From the NCBI GenBank assembly GCA_021158895.1, contig JAGGSW010000162.1:1-5257 (forward strand): 5,257 nt of DNA. Reading direction: 5' to 3'. Below, piece by piece: positions 5,192 through 5,257 of the stretch (the stretch's first letter is position 1; each line of letters opens with the position of its first letter). This DNA comes from Candidatus Odinarchaeota archaeon. GTDB lineage: Archaea; Asgardarchaeota; Baldrarchaeia; Baldrarchaeales; DXJG01. A model generated the notes under the pieces. It was not told where the DNA came from. It made no database searches and worked only from the letters and a program-made list of their open reading frames with translations. Both the position numbers and the translations under genes were made by a program.

Positions 5192-5257
5192 TCATTTTTA
5201 TTCGTACTTTTAACTCCTTATCAAGTTTTACTATTTAATAAAAATAGACCATAAGGC

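Noticed and set aside
1..5257. Mobile elements, CRISPR repeats, tRNA genes or a toxin-antitoxin or defence system.
   Set aside because: No transposase, integrase, regularly spaced repeats, tRNA-like cloverleaf or defence-type domain is visible; all long frames belong to core archaeal families.

Overview
The window is an AT-rich stretch of archaeal chromosome made of housekeeping information-processing genes. Nop5 and fibrillarin form the core of the archaeal box C/D RNP. They are followed by two proteins of archaeal families (UPF0216/DUF61 and a long conserved HTH regulator), an archaeal-type RNase HII and a Trm1-type tRNA methyltransferase. Start sites are marked by strong Shine-Dalgarno sequences (GGAGG-like, 7-9 nt from the start), and two genes, nop5 and trm1, start with TTG. 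A TACK-type lineage such as Bathyarchaeia is a guess only; nothing here fixes the phylum. I see no mobile element, CRISPR array, tRNA or rRNA gene.

Layout from the right edge, on the minus strand: a 139-nt leader/promoter region, nop5 (5118-3886), flpA fibrillarin (3884-3186, one base after the nop5 stop), a 103-nt gap with a TATA-like box and an 8-bp inverted repeat, the UPF0216 gene (3082-2603, start moved to an internal ATG), a 72-nt gap, and the HTH regulator (2530-1565). The plus-strand rnhB (904-1563) converges on the regulator with one base between their stop codons. rnhB diverges from trm1 (minus, 791-12) across a 112-nt intergenic region holding a palindromic TATA-like box and a 14-bp palindrome. 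No gene-free stretch exceeds 300 bases; the longest is 5119-5257.

How the genes work together: Nop5 and fibrillarin, with L7Ae (not in the window), carry out guide-RNA-directed 2'-O-methylation of rRNA and tRNA. Trm1 methylates G26 of tRNA, so RNA modification is the main theme. RNase HII removes ribonucleotides from DNA. UPF0216 and the HTH protein have no established function.

Points worth a second look: trm1 is about 120 codons short, with a family-like HVRxY motif in another frame beyond the break, and has an atypical Cys-containing N-terminus. The HTH protein is built as a duplicated nuclease-like domain around an HTH. The nop5 leader holds D-box-like and C-box-like sequences next to the Shine-Dalgarno. 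I found no convincing new multi-gene system; most of the window is ordinary archaeal core genome.
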